64,000 nt of DNA from Ancalomicrobiaceae bacterium S20 (lineage in GTDB: Bacteria > Pseudomonadota > Alphaproteobacteria > Rhizobiales > Ancalomicrobiaceae), in the NCBI GenBank assembly GCA_040269895.1, contig CP158568.1, positions 1,768,716 through 1,832,715 on the forward strand. Reading direction: 5' to 3'. The position numbers were made by a program, and so were the translations under genes. Shown here one piece after another: positions 32,578-41,728 of this stretch. The notes beneath the pieces were generated by a model, which was given only the letters and a program-made list of their open reading frames with translations, was not told where the DNA came from and did no database searches. How positions within the stretch are numbered: the first letter of the stretch is position 1; the number at the start of each line of letters is the position of its first letter.

Positions 32578-33738
32578 TCAGGCTCCGAGCGGGCGCAGCA
32601 GATCGCGCGCGATGATATGGCGCTGGATCTCGCTGGTGCCGTCCCAGATCCGCTCGACGCGGGCATCGCGCCAGAACCGTTCGAGCGGCAGGTCGTCCAT
32701 CAGGCCCATGCCGCCATGAACCTGGATCGCCGCATCGGTGACGCGGCCGAGCATCTCGGAGGCGTAGAGCTTGGCCGAGGATACCTCTCGATTAGCCGGC
32801 AAACCCTGATCGATGCGCCAGGCGGCGGCGAGCGTCAGCCAGTCGGCGGCGTCGATCTCGGTGATCATGTCGGCGAGCTGGAAGCCGACGCCCTGGAACC
32901 GGCCGATCGGCTCGCCGAACTGCTTTCGCTTCGCGGCCCAATCGAGCGCCAGATCGAAGGCGCGGCGGGCGCGGCCGACGCAGGTCGCCGCGACGGTCAG
33001 GCGCGTCGCCGACAGCCACTCGTTCATGACGTCGAAGCCGCGATCCACCTCGCCGAGCACGTTCTCGGCCGGGATGCGGCAATCGTCGAAGCTCAGGATG
33101 CAATTGTGATAGCCGCGGTGCGAGACCGAGCGATAGCCAGGCTCGATCGCGAAACCCGGCGTGCCGCGATCGACCAGGAAGCCGGTGATGCGCTTCTTCT
33201 TGCCCTTCGGTCCGTCGTCCTCGCCGGTCGCGGCGAAGACGATGACGAAGTCGGCGACATCCGCGTGGCTGATAAAGTGCTTCGTGCCGTTCAGCACGAA
33301 GTCGGCGCCGTCCCGCCGCGCCGTCGTGCGCATGCCGCGCACGTCGGAGCCGGCGTCGGGCTCGGTGATCGCGAGCGCGTCGATCTTCTCACCGCGCACG
33401 GCCGGCAGCAGATACCGTTCACGCTGCTCGGGCGTGCAGGCGCACAGGATGTTCGAGGGTCGGCCCCAGAACACGGTCAGCGCCATCGAGGCGCGGCCGA
33501 GTTCGCGTTCGAGCAGCGTCATGGTGGTGACGTCGAGCCCGCCGCCGCCGTATTCGACCGGCACGTTCGGCGCGTAGAAGCCGAGATCGAGCACCTTGCG
33601 CCGGATCTCGGCCCCGACTTCAGGGCGGACTTGGCCGGTCCGCTCGACCTCGGCTTCGAGCGGGTAGAGTTCGTTCTCGACGAAGGACCGGACCGTCGAG
33701 ACGACCATGTCCTGTTCGGGGCTCAGCGCGAAGTCCAT
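32578..33738 (-). CDS. Acyl-CoA dehydrogenase, probably gamma-butyrobetainyl-CoA dehydrogenase
   Basis: A 386-residue FAD enzyme with the family signatures ALAITEPDAGSDVRGMRTTA (residues about 118-137), RKQFGEPIGRFQGVGFQLAD (about 265-284) and a C-terminal DARVERIWDGTSEIQRHIIA. The base would be within QVHGGMGLMDDLPLERFWRD. Its start has GGGAGG upstream. It lies six bases from the acyl-CoA synthetase and 16 from the carnitine dehydrogenase gene. In this context it would make the enoyl (crotonobetainyl-type) CoA that the hydratase uses. Isovaleryl or other short-chain substrates cannot be excluded. Confidence 0.9.
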   Translation of the reverse strand: MDFALSPEQDMVVSTVRSFVENELYPLEAEVERTGQVRPEVGAEIRRKVLDLGFYAPNVPVEYGGGGLDVTTMTLLERELGRASMALTVFWGRPSNILCACTPEQRERYLLPAVRGEKIDALAITEPDAGSDVRGMRTTARRDGADFVLNGTKHFISHADVADFVIVFAATGEDDGPKGKKKRITGFLVDRGTPGFAIEPGYRSVSHRGYHNCILSFDDCRIPAENVLGEVDRGFDVMNEWLSATRLTVAATCVGRARRAFDLALDWAAKRKQFGEPIGRFQGVGFQLADMITEIDAADWLTLAAAWRIDQGLPANREVSSAKLYASEMLGRVTDAAIQVHGGMGLMDDLPLERFWRDARVERIWDGTSEIQRHIIARDLLRPLGA

Positions 33739-33754
33739 GGTCGTCCCTCCCCGG

Positions 33755-35248
33755 TCAGGATGCCTTGATCGCCCGGCCCGCCTTGTCGGGCGGCGGCAGA
33801 TGGGCTTGCGCGGCCGCGATCGTCTTGCAGCGCTCGGCGATCGCTGCCGGCGGCTCCGCGGCCTTTGACGCCTTGGTATCGACGTGGAGCAGCAGGTGCT
33901 CGGCCGTCGCCAGCCGGGTGCCGTCCCGATCGCGGAAAAGCTCGTGATAGAGCTGCAGCTTCTTGCCCTCGGCCGCGAGCACGCGGGTCGCGACCGTCAT
34001 CGGCTCGCCCGCCCGGACCTCGGCGATATGGCAGATGTGGGTCTCGACCGTGTAGCAGGACCGCCCGGTCGCCAGATAATCCGCATCGATGCCGACCAGG
34101 CGCAGGAGCGCGTCGGTGGCATCGCCGAAGACCTGGAGATAGCGGTACTCGGTCATGTGGCCGTTGTAGTCGGTCCACTCGGGCAGCACGCTCGGCCGAT
34201 GCAGCTTCAAGGGCTGCGACAGGTCGGGCTCGGCCGCGACCGCCCCGGCATGGGCGCGATCGTAGAGCGTCTTCTCGAACGCCGCGAGATCGGCGCCATA
34301 GGCGAAGTCGCGCGCCTTGAGGCCCTGGAACACATTGACGAGGCAATCGTCGCGCAGACGCTCCAGATCGCGCAGATCCGTGCCGACGGCTTGCGCAGCC
34401 GCCTGCGCGTCGGACTGGTCGGCGAGCTTGTCGATCAGCGCGTCGGTCAGGTCCGGCACGTCCATCAGCTTGGTCCAGGGCCATTTCAGCGCCGGGCCGA
34501 ACTGGGCCATGAAGTGGCGCATGCCGGCCTCGCCGCCGGCGATGCGGTAGATCAGGAACGTGCCCATGAAGGCCCAGCGCAGGCCGGGGCCGAAGCGGAC
34601 CGCGTCGTCGATCTCGTCGACGGTCGCGACATCGTCATTGACCAGCCACAGCGCCTCGCGCCACAGCGCCTCCATGAGCCGGTCGGCGATGAAGCCGTCG
34701 ATCTCCTTGCGCACGTGCAGCGGATGCATGCCGAGCGTGCGATAGAAGGCCATCGCGCGCTCCTTGGTCTCCAGGGTCGTCTGCGCACCGCCGCAGACTT
34801 CCACCAGAGGCATCAGGTAGACCGGGTTGAACGGATGACCGACCGTGAAACGCTCGGGCGCGATCATCTCGGACTGAAGTTTGGTCGGCAGCAGGCCGGA
34901 GGTCGAGGAGCCGAACACGACGTCCTTGCGCGCCGCGCGGCTCGCCTCGGCGAGCAGGCGGATCTTCAGGTCCTCGCGCTCCGGGGCCGATTCCTGGATG
35001 AAGTCGGCGCCTTCGGCCGCTTCCGCCGGCGTCCGGACCAGCGTCAGCCGGCCTTCCTTCGGCAGCGGCGCCTGGGTCATGCGGCCCCAGGCGCGGCGGG
35101 CGTTGGCGAGCATCTCGCCGACCTTGCGGTCCGCCTCCGGGTCCGGGTCGTAGAGTACGACATCGTAGCCGTTGACGAGGCAACGCGCCGCCCAGCCGCC
35201 GCCGATGACGCCCGCGCCGAGCAGGCCGACCGTCTTCACATCCGCCAT
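33755..35248 (-). CDS. lcdH: L-carnitine dehydrogenase fused to a betainyl-CoA thioesterase domain
   Basis: A 497-residue fusion. Residues 1 to about 320 are a 3-hydroxyacyl-CoA-dehydrogenase-type NAD enzyme (GLLGAGVIGGGWAARC, GHPFNPVYLMPLVEVCGGAQ) matching carnitine 3-dehydrogenase, which oxidises L-carnitine to 3-dehydrocarnitine. From about residue 345 a hot-dog thioesterase domain follows (VLPEWTDYNGHMTEYRYLQV), equivalent to separate CdhB of Pseudomonas. The next gene upstream encodes the BKACE enzyme that forms betainyl-CoA, so the fusion joins steps before and after that cleavage. The CdhA and CdhB functions come from known family biochemistry. Confidence 0.9.
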   Translation of the reverse strand: MADVKTVGLLGAGVIGGGWAARCLVNGYDVVLYDPDPEADRKVGEMLANARRAWGRMTQAPLPKEGRLTLVRTPAEAAEGADFIQESAPEREDLKIRLLAEASRAARKDVVFGSSTSGLLPTKLQSEMIAPERFTVGHPFNPVYLMPLVEVCGGAQTTLETKERAMAFYRTLGMHPLHVRKEIDGFIADRLMEALWREALWLVNDDVATVDEIDDAVRFGPGLRWAFMGTFLIYRIAGGEAGMRHFMAQFGPALKWPWTKLMDVPDLTDALIDKLADQSDAQAAAQAVGTDLRDLERLRDDCLVNVFQGLKARDFAYGADLAAFEKTLYDRAHAGAVAAEPDLSQPLKLHRPSVLPEWTDYNGHMTEYRYLQVFGDATDALLRLVGIDADYLATGRSCYTVETHICHIAEVRAGEPMTVATRVLAAEGKKLQLYHELFRDRDGTRLATAEHLLLHVDTKASKAAEPPAAIAERCKTIAAAQAHLPPPDKAGRAIKAS

Positions 35249-35252
35249 GGGA

Positions 35253-36149
35253 TCAGCCCCGCTTCTTCAGGTTGAGCTTGGCGCGCACATCTTCGGGACC
35301 GAGCACGCGGGCATTCATCGCCGTCAGGATGGTCGCGGCGCGCTCGACCAGATCGGCGTTCGATGCGAGCTTGCCGCGCGACAGATAGATGTTGTCCTCG
35401 AGGCCGACGCGGACATTGCCGCCGGCGAGCGCGGCCATCGCCACGTAAGGCAGTTGCATCCGGCCGATCGAGAAGGCCGAGAACACCGCGCCGGGAGGCA
35501 CCTGCAAAGCCATCGCCATCAGCGTCAGCGGATCGTCCGGCGCGCCGTAGGGGATGCCCATGCAGAGCTGGATCATCAGCGGATCGTCGAGTAGCCCCTC
35601 CTTGACCAGATCCTTGACCATGACGAGGTGGCCGGTGTCGAACACCTCGAGCTCCGGCTTAACCCCGAGCGCCTGGATGCGCTTCGCCATGGCGCGTAGC
35701 GTGTCCGGCGTGTTGGTCATCACGTAGTCGCCGCCGGCGGCGAAGTTCATCGAGCCGCAGTCGAGCGTGCAGATCTCCGGGAGCAGCTGCTCGACATGGA
35801 CCAAACGCTCGGTCGCGCCGACGACGTCGGTCCAGGTCGGATCGAGCGGCAGCGGCGTCTCTGCGCCGCCGAGCACGAGATCGCCTCCCATGCCGGCCGT
35901 CAGGTTGATCACCACGTCGGTGCCCGAAGAGCGGATCCGGTCGACGACCTCGGCGTAGAGCTTCGGATCGCGCGAGCCGCGCCCCGTGGCCGGATCGCGG
36001 ACGTGGATGTGGACGACCGCCGCGCCCGCCTTGGCCGCATCGATCGCGGAGGTGGCGATCTGCTCGGGGGTTACCGGCACCTTGTCGGACTTGCCCGTCG
36101 TGTCGCCGGCACCGGTCACCGCGCAGGTGATGAAGACGTCCCAGTTCAT
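35253..36149 (-). CDS. cdhC: BKACE-family (DUF849) 3-dehydrocarnitine cleavage enzyme
   Basis: A 298-residue beta-keto acid cleavage enzyme. Members of this family condense a beta-keto acid with acetyl-CoA to give acetoacetate and a new CoA ester; the carnitine member converts 3-dehydrocarnitine to glycine betainyl-CoA. The zinc-binding [20 protein letters not shown] (residues about 46-65), [14 protein letters not shown] and [15 protein letters not shown] motifs are present. It is first in the minus-strand operon, four bases before lcdH, and faces the divergent ABC importer. Substrate assignment rests on adjacency to carnitine dehydrogenase. Confidence 0.9.
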   Translation of the reverse strand: MNWDVFITCAVTGAGDTTGKSDKVPVTPEQIATSAIDAAKAGAAVVHIHVRDPATGRGSRDPKLYAEVVDRIRSSGTDVVINLTAGMGGDLVLGGAETPLPLDPTWTDVVGATERLVHVEQLLPEICTLDCGSMNFAAGGDYVMTNTPDTLRAMAKRIQALGVKPELEVFDTGHLVMVKDLVKEGLLDDPLMIQLCMGIPYGAPDDPLTLMAMALQVPPGAVFSAFSIGRMQLPYVAMAALAGGNVRVGLEDNIYLSRGKLASNADLVERAATILTAMNARVLGPEDVRAKLNLKKRG

Positions 36150-36599
36150 GGGGTTGCTCCCTTCCTCGTTGCGACGAGCCTAGCGCAGCCTCGGACTGTA
36201 CGTTCGTGCAAGGAACGGCACGCAGGAAGCAAAATCCGACAAGCATGCCGAAACCGACATGAAGCGCGCCTCAGGTGGCGGATCGAAGGGTTCGATCGGG
36301 CGTTTGCATACAATGGTGCAGTGCGAGATTCTCGCTTCTGGGCAATCCCTTACGACATTTGCCCAATGCGATGTCGGATCTTGCGCTCTCATGTCGCTCC
36401 TTGCACCATCCTGCCCGACAAGCGGGCGCATCATCCTGTCACAGGGGGCGGTATCGACCGCCTGCCGGTGGTTCGATCGCGGCTTCCATCCGGAGGCGGC
36501 TTGTCGGACGGCCAGTTCAGGGACCCTGGTCCAGCAGTCCGTGCCGGCGGGAGGCCGCCATCGGATCTGGATCCGAAACGATGCAGGGGGAAGGCGACA
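36150..36599. promoter_or_regulatory. 450-base divergent control region between cdhC operon and ABC importer
   Basis: No gene is supported. The region drives two divergent units and is less GC-rich than its flanks. It holds a short perfect palindrome GCGAGA-T-TCTCGC (36322-36334) and a GACAAGCGGGCGCATCATCC stretch. It is the most likely target of the GlxA/CdhR-type regulator at 43796-44821, but no operator can be named. Confidence 0.45.
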
Positions 36600-38168
36600 A
36601 TGACCGAGATCGGAAACGGCCGCCGCAGCGGCTTGGTGGTGGATCGGCGCGAACTCCTGGCCGGCGCGGCGGCGCTCGGCCTCTCCACCGCCTTCGGCGC
36701 GCGACCGGCGGCCGCGCAGGCCGCGCCCAAGAAGGGCGGCACCTTGAAGCTCGGCATGTCGGGCGGCTCGACCAGCGACACGCTCGATCCGCGCACCTTC
36801 ACCGACTGGGTGCCGACCAACATCGCCTACACGATGATGAACGGCCTCGTCGAAATCGACGAGAAGAACCAGGCGACGCCGGAACTGTTCGAGAGCTGGG
36901 AAGCGAAGCCCGGTGCGGCGACCTGGGTGTTCGCCGTGCGCAAGGGCGTCACCTTCCACAACGGGAAGACGCTCGACGCCGACGATGTCATCTATTCGCT
37001 GAACCTGCATCGCGGCGACACCAAGTCGGCCGCCAAGGCGGTGCTCGCCGACATCACCGAGATCAAGAAGCTCGACACCCACCAGGTCGAGATCACGCTG
37101 AAGTCGGGCAATGCCGACCTGCCCTATATCCTGTCGGACTACCACATCATCGTGGTGCCGAACGGCTTCACCGATTTCTCGAAGCCGATCGGCACCGGCG
37201 GCTACATGTTCGAGATGATGGAGCCGGGCGTCCGCGCCGTCGTGAAGAAGCACGGCAGCTACTGGAAGCCGAACCGCGCCTGGGTCGACTCGGTCGAATT
37301 CCGCGTCATCAATGACGCGACCGCGCGCGTGAATGCGCTGATCTCCGGCCAGGTCGACGTGATCAACCGTCTCGACGGCCGCACGGTCGACCTCCTCGGC
37401 AAGAACCCGAACCTGCAGATCATCCGCTCGCAGGCCGGCCAGCACGCCGTGTTCGTCATGAACACAACGAGCGGCCCCTTCGCCAATGCCGACGCGCGGC
37501 TGGCGCTCAAGTACGGCATCGACCGCCAGAAGGTCGTCGACACGATTCTCAAGGGCTACGGCACGATCGGCAACGACCATCCGATCCCGAAGACCAACCC
37601 CTATCATGCGAGCGAGCTCGCCCAGCACACCTACGATCCGGACAAGGCCAAGTTCCATCTGAACAAGGCCGGCATGACCGGCGAGAAGTTCGTGCTGCAG
37701 GTGTCGGACGCCGCCTTCACCGGCGCGACCGATGCGGCCGTGCTCTACCAGCAGGCCGCCTCCAAGGCCGGCATCAATCTCGAGGTCAAGCGCGAGCCGT
37801 CCGACGGCTACTGGGACAATGTCTGGATGAAGGCGCCGTTCTGCGCCTCCTACTGGGGCGGCCGGCCGACGGCCGACCAGATGCTGTCGATCGCCTATCT
37901 CTCCGACGCCAAGTGGAACGACACCGCCTGGAAGCGGCCGGAGTTCGACAAGATCGTCGTGGCGGCGCGCGCCGAACTCGATCAGGCCAAGCGCAAGGCG
38001 CTCTACGTCGAGGCGCAGACGATGATCAACCAGGACGGCGGCGCGCTGATCCCGATGTTCATCGACTATCTCGAGGCCGGCTCGAAGAAGGTCGGCGGCA
38101 TGGGTCCGCATCCGATGTTCGACTTCCTCGGCCTGCGCCTGGCCGAGAAGGTCTGGCTGAACGCCTGA
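36600..38168 (+). CDS. ABC transporter substrate-binding protein, peptide/nickel family 5
   Basis: A 522-residue periplasmic binding protein of the DppA/OppA family with a Tat-type signal (VDRRELLAGAAALGLSTAFG, residues about 14-33). The family core is seen in FAVRKGVTFHNGKTLDADDV and YDPDKAKFHLNKAGMTGEK. The ATG at 36600 follows GGGGAAGGCGAC. Together with two permeases and a fused ATPase it forms a complete importer divergent from the carnitine catabolic genes, so gamma-butyrobetaine, carnitine or a related compound is the suggested cargo rather than peptides. That is inference. Confidence 0.92.
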   Translation: MTEIGNGRRSGLVVDRRELLAGAAALGLSTAFGARPAAAQAAPKKGGTLKLGMSGGSTSDTLDPRTFTDWVPTNIAYTMMNGLVEIDEKNQATPELFESWEAKPGAATWVFAVRKGVTFHNGKTLDADDVIYSLNLHRGDTKSAAKAVLADITEIKKLDTHQVEITLKSGNADLPYILSDYHIIVVPNGFTDFSKPIGTGGYMFEMMEPGVRAVVKKHGSYWKPNRAWVDSVEFRVINDATARVNALISGQVDVINRLDGRTVDLLGKNPNLQIIRSQAGQHAVFVMNTTSGPFANADARLALKYGIDRQKVVDTILKGYGTIGNDHPIPKTNPYHASELAQHTYDPDKAKFHLNKAGMTGEKFVLQVSDAAFTGATDAAVLYQQAASKAGINLEVKREPSDGYWDNVWMKAPFCASYWGGRPTADQMLSIAYLSDAKWNDTAWKRPEFDKIVVAARAELDQAKRKALYVEAQTMINQDGGALIPMFIDYLEAGSKKVGGMGPHPMFDFLGLRLAEKVWLNA

Positions 38169-38180
38169 TCGGATAGGCAA

Positions 38181-39128
38181 GTGCTTCGTCTCATCGCCAT
38201 CCGGCTCGGGCTCGGGCTTCTCACGCTTCTGGCGGTCTCGGTGCTGGTGTTCGCCGGCACCGAGATCCTGCCGGGCGACGTGGCATCCGCCATTCTGGGC
38301 CAGCAGGCGACGCCCGAGGCGCTCGCCAACATCCGCCTGTCGCTCGGCCTCGACCGGCCGGCGACGGTACGCTACCTCGCGTGGCTCACCGGCGTCGTCC
38401 ATGGCGACTTCGGCACCTCGCTCGCCAACGGCCGACCGGTGATCCAGGATCTCGCCGGCCGGTTCGGCAACACGATCTTCCTCGCGGCCTACGCGGCCGT
38501 GGTCGCCGTGCCGCTGTCGGTCGGCCTCGGCATCGTCGCGGCGGTCAACGAGGGCAAGTTCGTCGACCGGGCGATCAACATCCTGACCCTGACCACGATC
38601 TCGGTGCCGGAGTTCTTCGTCGGCTATCTGCTGATCATCGTGCTCGCGGTCAATCTCGGTTGGTTCCCGAGCCTCGCCATGGTCGATCCGAGCATGGGCT
38701 TCTGGGAGCGGGTCAGCACCACGACGCTGCCGGCGCTCGCGCTGGTGCTGGTGGTGATGGCCCACATCATCCGCATGACGCGCAGCTCGGTGCTGGCGAT
38801 CATGTCGCTGCCGCACATCGAGATGGCGTTCCTCAAAGGCCTGTCGCGGACGCGCGTCGTGGTGCGGCACGCGCTGCCGGGCGCGGCGGCGCCGATCATA
38901 TCGGTGATCGCGCTGAACCTCGCCTATCTGATCGTCGGCGTGATCCTGGTCGAGGTCGTGTTCGTCTATCCCGGCGTCGGGCAGATGATGGTCGATGCGG
39001 TCTCCAAGCGCGACGTGCCGGTCGTGCAGGCCTGCGCGATCGTGTTCGCGACCGCCTTCGTCGGCCTCAACACGATCGCCGACGTGCTGTCGATCCTGGT
39101 CAACCCGCGCCTGAGGCATCCGAGGTGA
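38181..39128 (+). CDS. ABC transporter permease (DppB-like)
   Basis: A 315-residue membrane protein beginning at a GTG 12 bases after the binding-protein stop. It starts like DppB/GsiC permeases (LRLIAIRLGLGLLTLLAVSV), and has the LGLDRPATVRYLAWLTGVVH periplasmic segment and the EAA loop RGLSRTRVV-like FLKGLSRTRVVVRHALPGAA near residue 220. It ends two bases before the next permease, so the cassette is one operon. Confidence 0.93.
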   Translation: MLRLIAIRLGLGLLTLLAVSVLVFAGTEILPGDVASAILGQQATPEALANIRLSLGLDRPATVRYLAWLTGVVHGDFGTSLANGRPVIQDLAGRFGNTIFLAAYAAVVAVPLSVGLGIVAAVNEGKFVDRAINILTLTTISVPEFFVGYLLIIVLAVNLGWFPSLAMVDPSMGFWERVSTTTLPALALVLVVMAHIIRMTRSSVLAIMSLPHIEMAFLKGLSRTRVVVRHALPGAAAPIISVIALNLAYLIVGVILVEVVFVYPGVGQMMVDAVSKRDVPVVQACAIVFATAFVGLNTIADVLSILVNPRLRHPR

Positions 39129-39130
39129 GC

Positions 39131-39955
39131 ATGAAGCACCGCCCGCCGCTCATCGCGTGGATCGGCATCGCGATCATCGCCGTGAACCTGATCATGTGCC
39201 TGATCGGCCCGTGGCTGACGCCCTATGGCGAGGCCGACCTCGTCGGCGGCGTCTGGGAGGGACCGAGCGCGCAGTTCTGGTTCGGCACCGACAATCTCGG
39301 CCGGGACATGCTGACGCGCATCATCTACGGCTCGCGCAACACCATCCTGATGGCGCTGCTGATCACCTGTCTCTGCTTCCTGATCGGCGTGACGCTCGGC
39401 TTCATCGCGGCGGTCGCCGGCGGCATCGTCGACATGGTGCTGGCGCGCCTCGTCGACGTCATGCAGGCGCTGCCGGTGCTGATCTTCGCGCTGGTGGTGC
39501 TGAGCGTGCTCGGCACCTCGATCCCGGTGCTGATCGGCACGATCGCGATCCTGGAGTCGACCCGCGTGTTCCGGGTCGCGCGCGCGGTCGGCATGAACAT
39601 CGCCGTGATGGAATATGTCGAGGTGGCCAAGCTGCGCGGCGAGGGGCTCGGCTGGATCATCCGCCGGGAGATCCTGCCCAATGCGCTCGCCCCGCTCGCG
39701 GCCGATTTCGGGCTGCGGTTCTGCTTCGTGTTCCTGTTCATCGCGGCCTTGAGCTTCCTCGGGCTCGGCATCCAGCCGCCGCATGCGGACTGGGGCGGCA
39801 TGGTTCGCGACAACGCGCCGTCGATCAACTTCGGCCTGACCGCGCCGCTGTTCCCCGCAGCCGCGATCGCGCTCCTGTCGATCGGCGTCAATCTGGTGGT
39901 CGACTGGCTGCTTTCCATCGAGGCGCGACCGTCGGGCGCGCAGGCGGAGCTCTAA
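39131..39955 (+). CDS. ABC transporter permease (DppC-like)
   Basis: A 274-residue permease. The N-terminal membrane helix (LIAWIGIAIIAVNLIMCLIG) is followed by the DppC-type motif FWFGTDNLGRDMLTRIIYGS. The EAA loop AKLRGEGLGWIIRREILPNA interacts with the ATPase. The start codon lies just inside the end of the previous gene's operon spacing and the ATPase gene begins three bases after its stop. Confidence 0.93.
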   Translation: MKHRPPLIAWIGIAIIAVNLIMCLIGPWLTPYGEADLVGGVWEGPSAQFWFGTDNLGRDMLTRIIYGSRNTILMALLITCLCFLIGVTLGFIAAVAGGIVDMVLARLVDVMQALPVLIFALVVLSVLGTSIPVLIGTIAILESTRVFRVARAVGMNIAVMEYVEVAKLRGEGLGWIIRREILPNALAPLAADFGLRFCFVFLFIAALSFLGLGIQPPHADWGGMVRDNAPSINFGLTAPLFPAAAIALLSIGVNLVVDWLLSIEARPSGAQAEL

Positions 39956-39958
39956 TCC

Positions 39959-41605
39959 ATGACCGGCACGGCGCCCTCCTCCACCTCCACCGACATCCTG
40001 CGCATCGAGGATCTGCGCGTCGAGAGCGTCTCCGGGCAGGTGCTGGTCGACGGCGTGTCGCTCGATCTGAAGCGCGGCGAAGTGCTCGGGCTGATCGGCG
40101 AGTCCGGCGCCGGCAAGTCGACGATCGGTCTCTCGGCGCTGTGTTTCGCGCGCGCCGGCTGCCGGATCACCGGCGGGCGCATCGCACTCGACGGCATCGA
40201 GCTGCGCGGCCTGTCGGTCGACGACCGCCGCAGCCTGCGCGGCCGGCGCGTCGCCTATATCGCCCAGAGTGCGGCGGCGGCCTTCGATCCGAACATGACG
40301 ATCATGGATCAGGTCTGCGAGGGGCCGCTCGTCCATGGCCTCATGACCCGGGTCGAGGCCGAGAAACAGGCGGTCGAGCTGTTCCGCGCGCTCGATCTGC
40401 CCGCGCCCGAGAGCTTCGGCGCGCGCTATCCGCATCAGGTCTCCGGGGGCCAGTTGCAGCGCGCCATGGCGGCCATGGCGATGGCGTGCCGGCCCGACGT
40501 GCTGGTGCTCGACGAGCCGACCACCGCGCTCGACGTCACGACCCAGATCGAGGTGCTGGCGGAGCTGAAGAAGCTGATCCGCGAGCACCACACCGCCGCG
40601 CTCTACATCACGCACGACCTCGCCGTGGTCGCGCAGGTCGCCGACCGGATCATGGTGCTGCGGCACGGCAAGACCGTCGAGGTCGGTCCGACCGAAAAGA
40701 TCCTCGGCACGCCCGACACGGCCTATGCCAAGGCGCTGGTCGCCGAGCGGCGCGCGCACGATCATGTCGAGGTCGCGCCGAAGGCGTTCTTCGGCGAACC
40801 GATCCTGGCGCTCGATGCGGTGCGCTCGTCCTATGGGCCGCTGACCGTGGTCAAGGACATCACGCTCGCGGTCCATCGCGGCGAGACGGTCGCGATCGTC
40901 GGCGAGTCCGGATCCGGCAAATCCTCGCTGGCGCGGACGGTCGTCGGGCTCCTGCCCCGACAGGCCGGCGCGATCCGCTTCGACGGCGAGGCGCTGTCGC
41001 CTGCGCTCGCGGGCCGGACGCGCGAGCAGATGCGGCGGATCCAGTTCGTCTATCAGCTGCCCGACGTGGCGCTGAACCCGCGTCAGACCATCGGCGAGAT
41101 CCTGGGCCGGCCGGTCGCGCTCTATTTCGGCCGCAAGCGCGACGTGAAGGCGCGCGTCGCCGAGCTGTTGACGCTGGTCGGCCTGCCGGCCGACTTCGCC
41201 AAGCGTCGGCCGGGACAGCTCTCGGGCGGCCAGAAGCAGCGCGTCTGCATCGCCCGCGCGCTCGCCGCCGAGCCGGACGTGATCATCTGCGACGAGCCGA
41301 CCTCGGCACTCGATCCGCTGGTCGCCGAGGAGATCCTGAAGCTGCTCGGCCGGCTCCAGAGCGAGCTCGACCTCGCCTATCTGTTCATCACCCACGATCT
41401 CGGCATCGTCCGGCGCATCGCGCATCGCACGCTGGTCATGCTCAAGGGCGAGGCGGTGGCGTCCGGGCCGACGGCCGAGATCTTCCGGCCGCCGTGGCAT
41501 CCCTACACCGAGCGGCTGATCGCGAGCGTGCCCGAGATGCGCACCGACTGGCTCGACGAGCGGCTGGCGGCACGCGGGGACGGCCTCGCCTTGGCGGCTC
41601 CATGA
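39959..41605 (+). CDS. ABC transporter ATP-binding protein with two fused ATPase domains (DppD-DppF type)
   Basis: A 548-residue protein carrying both ATPases of a peptide-type importer in one chain. Domain 1 has Walker A IGESGAGKST (about residue 40), signature VSGGQLQRAM and Walker B VLVLDEPTTALDV. Domain 2 has IVGESGSGKSSLAR (about residue 315), LSGGQKQRVCIARALAAEP and VIICDEPTSALDP. Such fusions are common in Rhizobiales. It is the last transporter gene; 120 bases follow before the hydrolase. Confidence 0.93.
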   Translation: MTGTAPSSTSTDILRIEDLRVESVSGQVLVDGVSLDLKRGEVLGLIGESGAGKSTIGLSALCFARAGCRITGGRIALDGIELRGLSVDDRRSLRGRRVAYIAQSAAAAFDPNMTIMDQVCEGPLVHGLMTRVEAEKQAVELFRALDLPAPESFGARYPHQVSGGQLQRAMAAMAMACRPDVLVLDEPTTALDVTTQIEVLAELKKLIREHHTAALYITHDLAVVAQVADRIMVLRHGKTVEVGPTEKILGTPDTAYAKALVAERRAHDHVEVAPKAFFGEPILALDAVRSSYGPLTVVKDITLAVHRGETVAIVGESGSGKSSLARTVVGLLPRQAGAIRFDGEALSPALAGRTREQMRRIQFVYQLPDVALNPRQTIGEILGRPVALYFGRKRDVKARVAELLTLVGLPADFAKRRPGQLSGGQKQRVCIARALAAEPDVIICDEPTSALDPLVAEEILKLLGRLQSELDLAYLFITHDLGIVRRIAHRTLVMLKGEAVASGPTAEIFRPPWHPYTERLIASVPEMRTDWLDERLAARGDGLALAAP

Positions 41606-41728
41606 TTGGGGGATGAACTGCCCGGTCTGGAATCGTGTCGCGCGGCGCCCGCCGCGTCATGAATCCAGTCGCGCGGCGTCGCCGCGCCATGCAGGCTCAC
41701 ACCGGCGCCCGCCGGCCGAAGGGACATC

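Noticed and set aside
36180-39119. A 979-codon minus-strand frame opposite the binding protein and permease genes
   Set aside because: The sense strand encodes a family 5 binding protein and a DppB-type permease with full motifs; the antisense product has no protein-like features.
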